Origin: an uncultured Candidatus Competibacteraceae bacterium
GTDB lineage: Bacteria > Pseudomonadota > Gammaproteobacteria > Competibacterales > Competibacteraceae
Direction of reading: 5' to 3'
Length of the DNA: 7,429 bases
Assembly (NCBI GenBank): GCA_937872125.1
Contig: CALMNY010000465.1
Span: forward strand, 1 to 7,429
Shown here: piece after piece, positions 5,813 to 7,429 of the stretch
Position numbering within the stretch: position 1 is the stretch's first letter
Layout: each line of letters starts with the position of its first letter
The notes under the pieces: generated by a model
The model's input: the letters and a program-made list of their open reading frames with translations, nothing else
The model's database searches: none
Told to the model about the DNA's origin: nothing
Translations under genes and position numbers: made by a program

Positions 5813-7273
5813 TCAGACGAGGCGCTTACGATCCGAGGACGACGCAATAGCCATCGCTTCCCGATATTTTGCCACTGTCCGCCGCGCTACCTGAATCCCT
5901 TCCGCTTCGAGCTGTTTGGCGATTTTGTCGTCGCTAAGCGGCTTGGCGGGGTTTTCAGCCTGGATCAGCTTGCGGATCATGGCGCGGATGGCGGTGGAGG
6001 AACACTCGCCGCCATCGCGGGTGCCGACATGGCTGGAAAAGAAATATTTCAGCTCGTAGAGGCCGCGCGGGGTGTGCATGTACTTTTGCGTGGTCACCCG
6101 CGAGATGGTGGATTCGTGCAGACCCAGTACCTCGGCGATGTCGCGCAGGATCAGCGGCTTCATGTATTCATCGCCCTGCTCCAGAAACTCGCGCTGGCGC
6201 TCGACGATGCAGGTTGCGACCTTGAGCAGCGTTTCGTTACGGTTTTGCAGGCTCTTCAGGAACCAGCGCGCTTCCTGCAAGTGGTTTCTGAGGCAGGCGA
6301 CGTCGCCGTTCTGGCCCACGCGGCGCGTTAACGCGGCGTAGCGCGGGTTGATCCGCAGCTTGGGTATGCTTTCGGGATTCAGCTCGACCCGCCAGCCCTG
6401 GCGCTGGCGGTAAATCAGCACGTCCGGGATGACATATTGCGGCAGGGCGGTGGACCAGCGAGCGCCAGGATGCGGATCCAGCGACTGGATCAGAGTGACG
6501 ATGCCTTGCAGCGCCTCACGCGATACTTTCAGCCGCCGCATCAGGGCGGTGAAGTCGTGATTCGCCAGCAGTTCCAGATGCTGCTCGACCAGGGAGCGGG
6601 CCTCGGCCAGCCACGGCGTATCCGCCGGCAGCGCTTCCAGTTGCAGCAGCAGGCATTCCGCCGGGGTGCGTGCGCCGACCCCCTGTGGATCAAACCGCTG
6701 CACCCGCCGGAGCACCGTCTCGGCTTCGGCGGGCGTTACAGTGAATTCATCGCGCAGGCCTTGGCAAAGGTCCATCAGCGGCAGCGTCAGATAGCCGGAG
6801 TCGTCAATGGCGTCAATGATGGCGGTGGCGACCGCCAGCTCGCGGTCGTCGAACGGGGTCAACCGCATTTGCCAGTACAGATGCTCATGCAGGGACTCGC
6901 CGGCGCCCGCGTAGCGTTCATAGGGATCCCAGTCTTCGTCCTCGCCGCGCGAATAGCGGGTTTCACCATCATACGACTCGTAGATATCTTCCCAGACGCT
7001 ATCCACCGGCAGTTCATCGGGCATCGTCTCCGTCGTGGCGCTGATTTCGGTTTCGGGGCGGGCGTCCGCTATCGCCTGGGCGGCCAGGGTCTCTGGCGGC
7101 ACGGGCACCTCCTGCGGCTCGTCGCTGCGCTCCAGCATTAAATTAGAGTCGAGGATCGCTTGCACCTCCGCCTGCAAATCCAGGCTGGATAGCTGCAACA
7201 GCCGAATCGCCTGTTGCAGTTGGGGGGTCATGGTGAGTTGCTGACCCAGGCGTAGTTGCAATGACTGTCTCAT
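5813..7273 (-). CDS. rpoN: RNA polymerase sigma-54 factor
   Basis: Sigma-54 directs RNA polymerase to -24/-12 promoters and needs AAA+ activators to open them. The 486-residue protein is complete (E. coli 477). Region I is the Gln/Leu-rich N-terminus (MRQSLQLRLGQQLTMTPQLQ, to about residue 48), which contacts activators and the -12 element. Region II is the acidic linker at about 50-125. The core-binding domain follows at about 125-310 (for example RFDPQGVGARTPAECLLLQLE). The C-terminal part has the helix-turn-helix LRDIAEVLGLHESTISRV (376-393), the YFFSS segment (410-414) and an intact RpoN box ARRTVAKYRE (463-472) for -24 recognition. ATG at 7273-7271 has only a weak GAAG upstream. The gene follows lptB by 44 bases, the standard proteobacterial arrangement. 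Targets cannot be deduced from this window. Confidence 0.97.
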   Translation of the reverse strand: MRQSLQLRLGQQLTMTPQLQQAIRLLQLSSLDLQAEVQAILDSNLMLERSDEPQEVPVPPETLAAQAIADARPETEISATTETMPDELPVDSVWEDIYESYDGETRYSRGEDEDWDPYERYAGAGESLHEHLYWQMRLTPFDDRELAVATAIIDAIDDSGYLTLPLMDLCQGLRDEFTVTPAEAETVLRRVQRFDPQGVGARTPAECLLLQLEALPADTPWLAEARSLVEQHLELLANHDFTALMRRLKVSREALQGIVTLIQSLDPHPGARWSTALPQYVIPDVLIYRQRQGWRVELNPESIPKLRINPRYAALTRRVGQNGDVACLRNHLQEARWFLKSLQNRNETLLKVATCIVERQREFLEQGDEYMKPLILRDIAEVLGLHESTISRVTTQKYMHTPRGLYELKYFFSSHVGTRDGGECSSTAIRAMIRKLIQAENPAKPLSDDKIAKQLEAEGIQVARRTVAKYREAMAIASSSDRKRLV

Positions 7274-7317
7274 AACACTTCAATCCGGCCCCGGCGGCGG
7301 TGAACCTTAATCCACCC

Positions 7318-7429
7318 TCATTCTAGTCGGTTTTCAGCGCTATAACAGCGTCGTTGGCGCGCGCCGGCCGGTCCCAACTGAAACGATTCGCCCAGATAAA
7401 CCCGGCGCACCTGCTGGTTAGCGAGAATC
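7318..7429 (-). CDS. lptB: LPS export ABC transporter ATPase LptB, C-terminal end
   Basis: Only the last 36 full codons are inside the window; the stop is TGA at 7320-7318. The first 18 residues, ILANQQVRRVYLGESFQL, match the usual end of LptB (E. coli ends with a similar VYLGEDFRL). LptB is the cytoplasmic ATPase that drives LPS transport with LptF/LptG. The frame then continues for 18 more residues (GPAGARQRRCYSAENRLE) beyond the point where LptB normally ends, a basic, low-complexity extension. It probably arose by loss of the ancestral stop. Its place directly upstream of rpoN agrees with the standard order lptA-lptB-rpoN. The catalytic motifs lie outside the window. Confidence 0.85.
   Translation of the reverse strand, partial: ILANQQVRRVYLGESFQLGPAGARQRRCYSAENRLE

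Noticed and set aside
6437..7141. Plus-strand 234-codon open frame
   Set aside because: It is antisense to rpoN, which is complete with region I and RpoN box; no recognisable motif in the plus-strand product.

Overview
The window is chromosomal DNA from a GC-rich proteobacterium. The gene order lptB-rpoN-hpf-ptsN-hprK-rapZ-ptsH-ptsI is the sigma-54/nitrogen-PTS cluster. A RapZ of E. coli length next to an HPr kinase (HprK) points to a gammaproteobacterium outside the enteric group, for example Chromatiales or Competibacteraceae. That finer placement is inference from gene order and protein character only.

Layout: (1) Positions 1-219, plus strand, hold the C-terminal part of an encapsulin-type ferritin (EncFtn), cut by the window edge. 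(2) About 60 bases of hairpin-forming sequence separate it from a convergent gene. (3) 281-814, minus strand, encodes an unnamed 177-residue protein: a short N-terminal coiled coil followed by about nine ten-residue Gly/Ala repeats. (4) 815-959 is intergenic and contains a sharply AT-rich, palindromic stretch. (5) 960-7429, all minus strand, is the rpoN/PTS cluster. In transcription order it contains the lptB 3' end, rpoN, a 165-base structured gap, hpf, ptsN, hprK (4-base ATGA overlap), rapZ (10-base overlap), ptsH and ptsI.

How the genes fit together: EI (PtsI) takes phosphate from PEP and passes it to HPr His15. HPr can pass it on to EIIA-Ntr (PtsN). HprK can phosphorylate HPr on Ser46 and remove that phosphate, which gates the relay. 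With the GTG start chosen here, both HPr sites fall exactly at canonical positions 15 and 46. No sugar permease (EIIB/EIIC) and no EIIA-Man gene is present, so this looks like a regulatory PTS. RpoN, the ribosome hibernation factor Hpf and the nucleotide-binding RNA-binding adaptor RapZ tie the locus to nutrient and cell-envelope stress control. LptB belongs to the adjacent LPS-export module.

Most of the window is a well-known cluster. The items that deserve a second look are the EncFtn that ends without an obvious cargo-loading peptide, the decapeptide-repeat protein, the foldable rpoN-hpf spacer, the AT-rich palindromes downstream of ptsI, and an 18-residue C-terminal extension on LptB. I found no RNA genes, insertion sequences, CRISPR arrays or clear signs of transfer.
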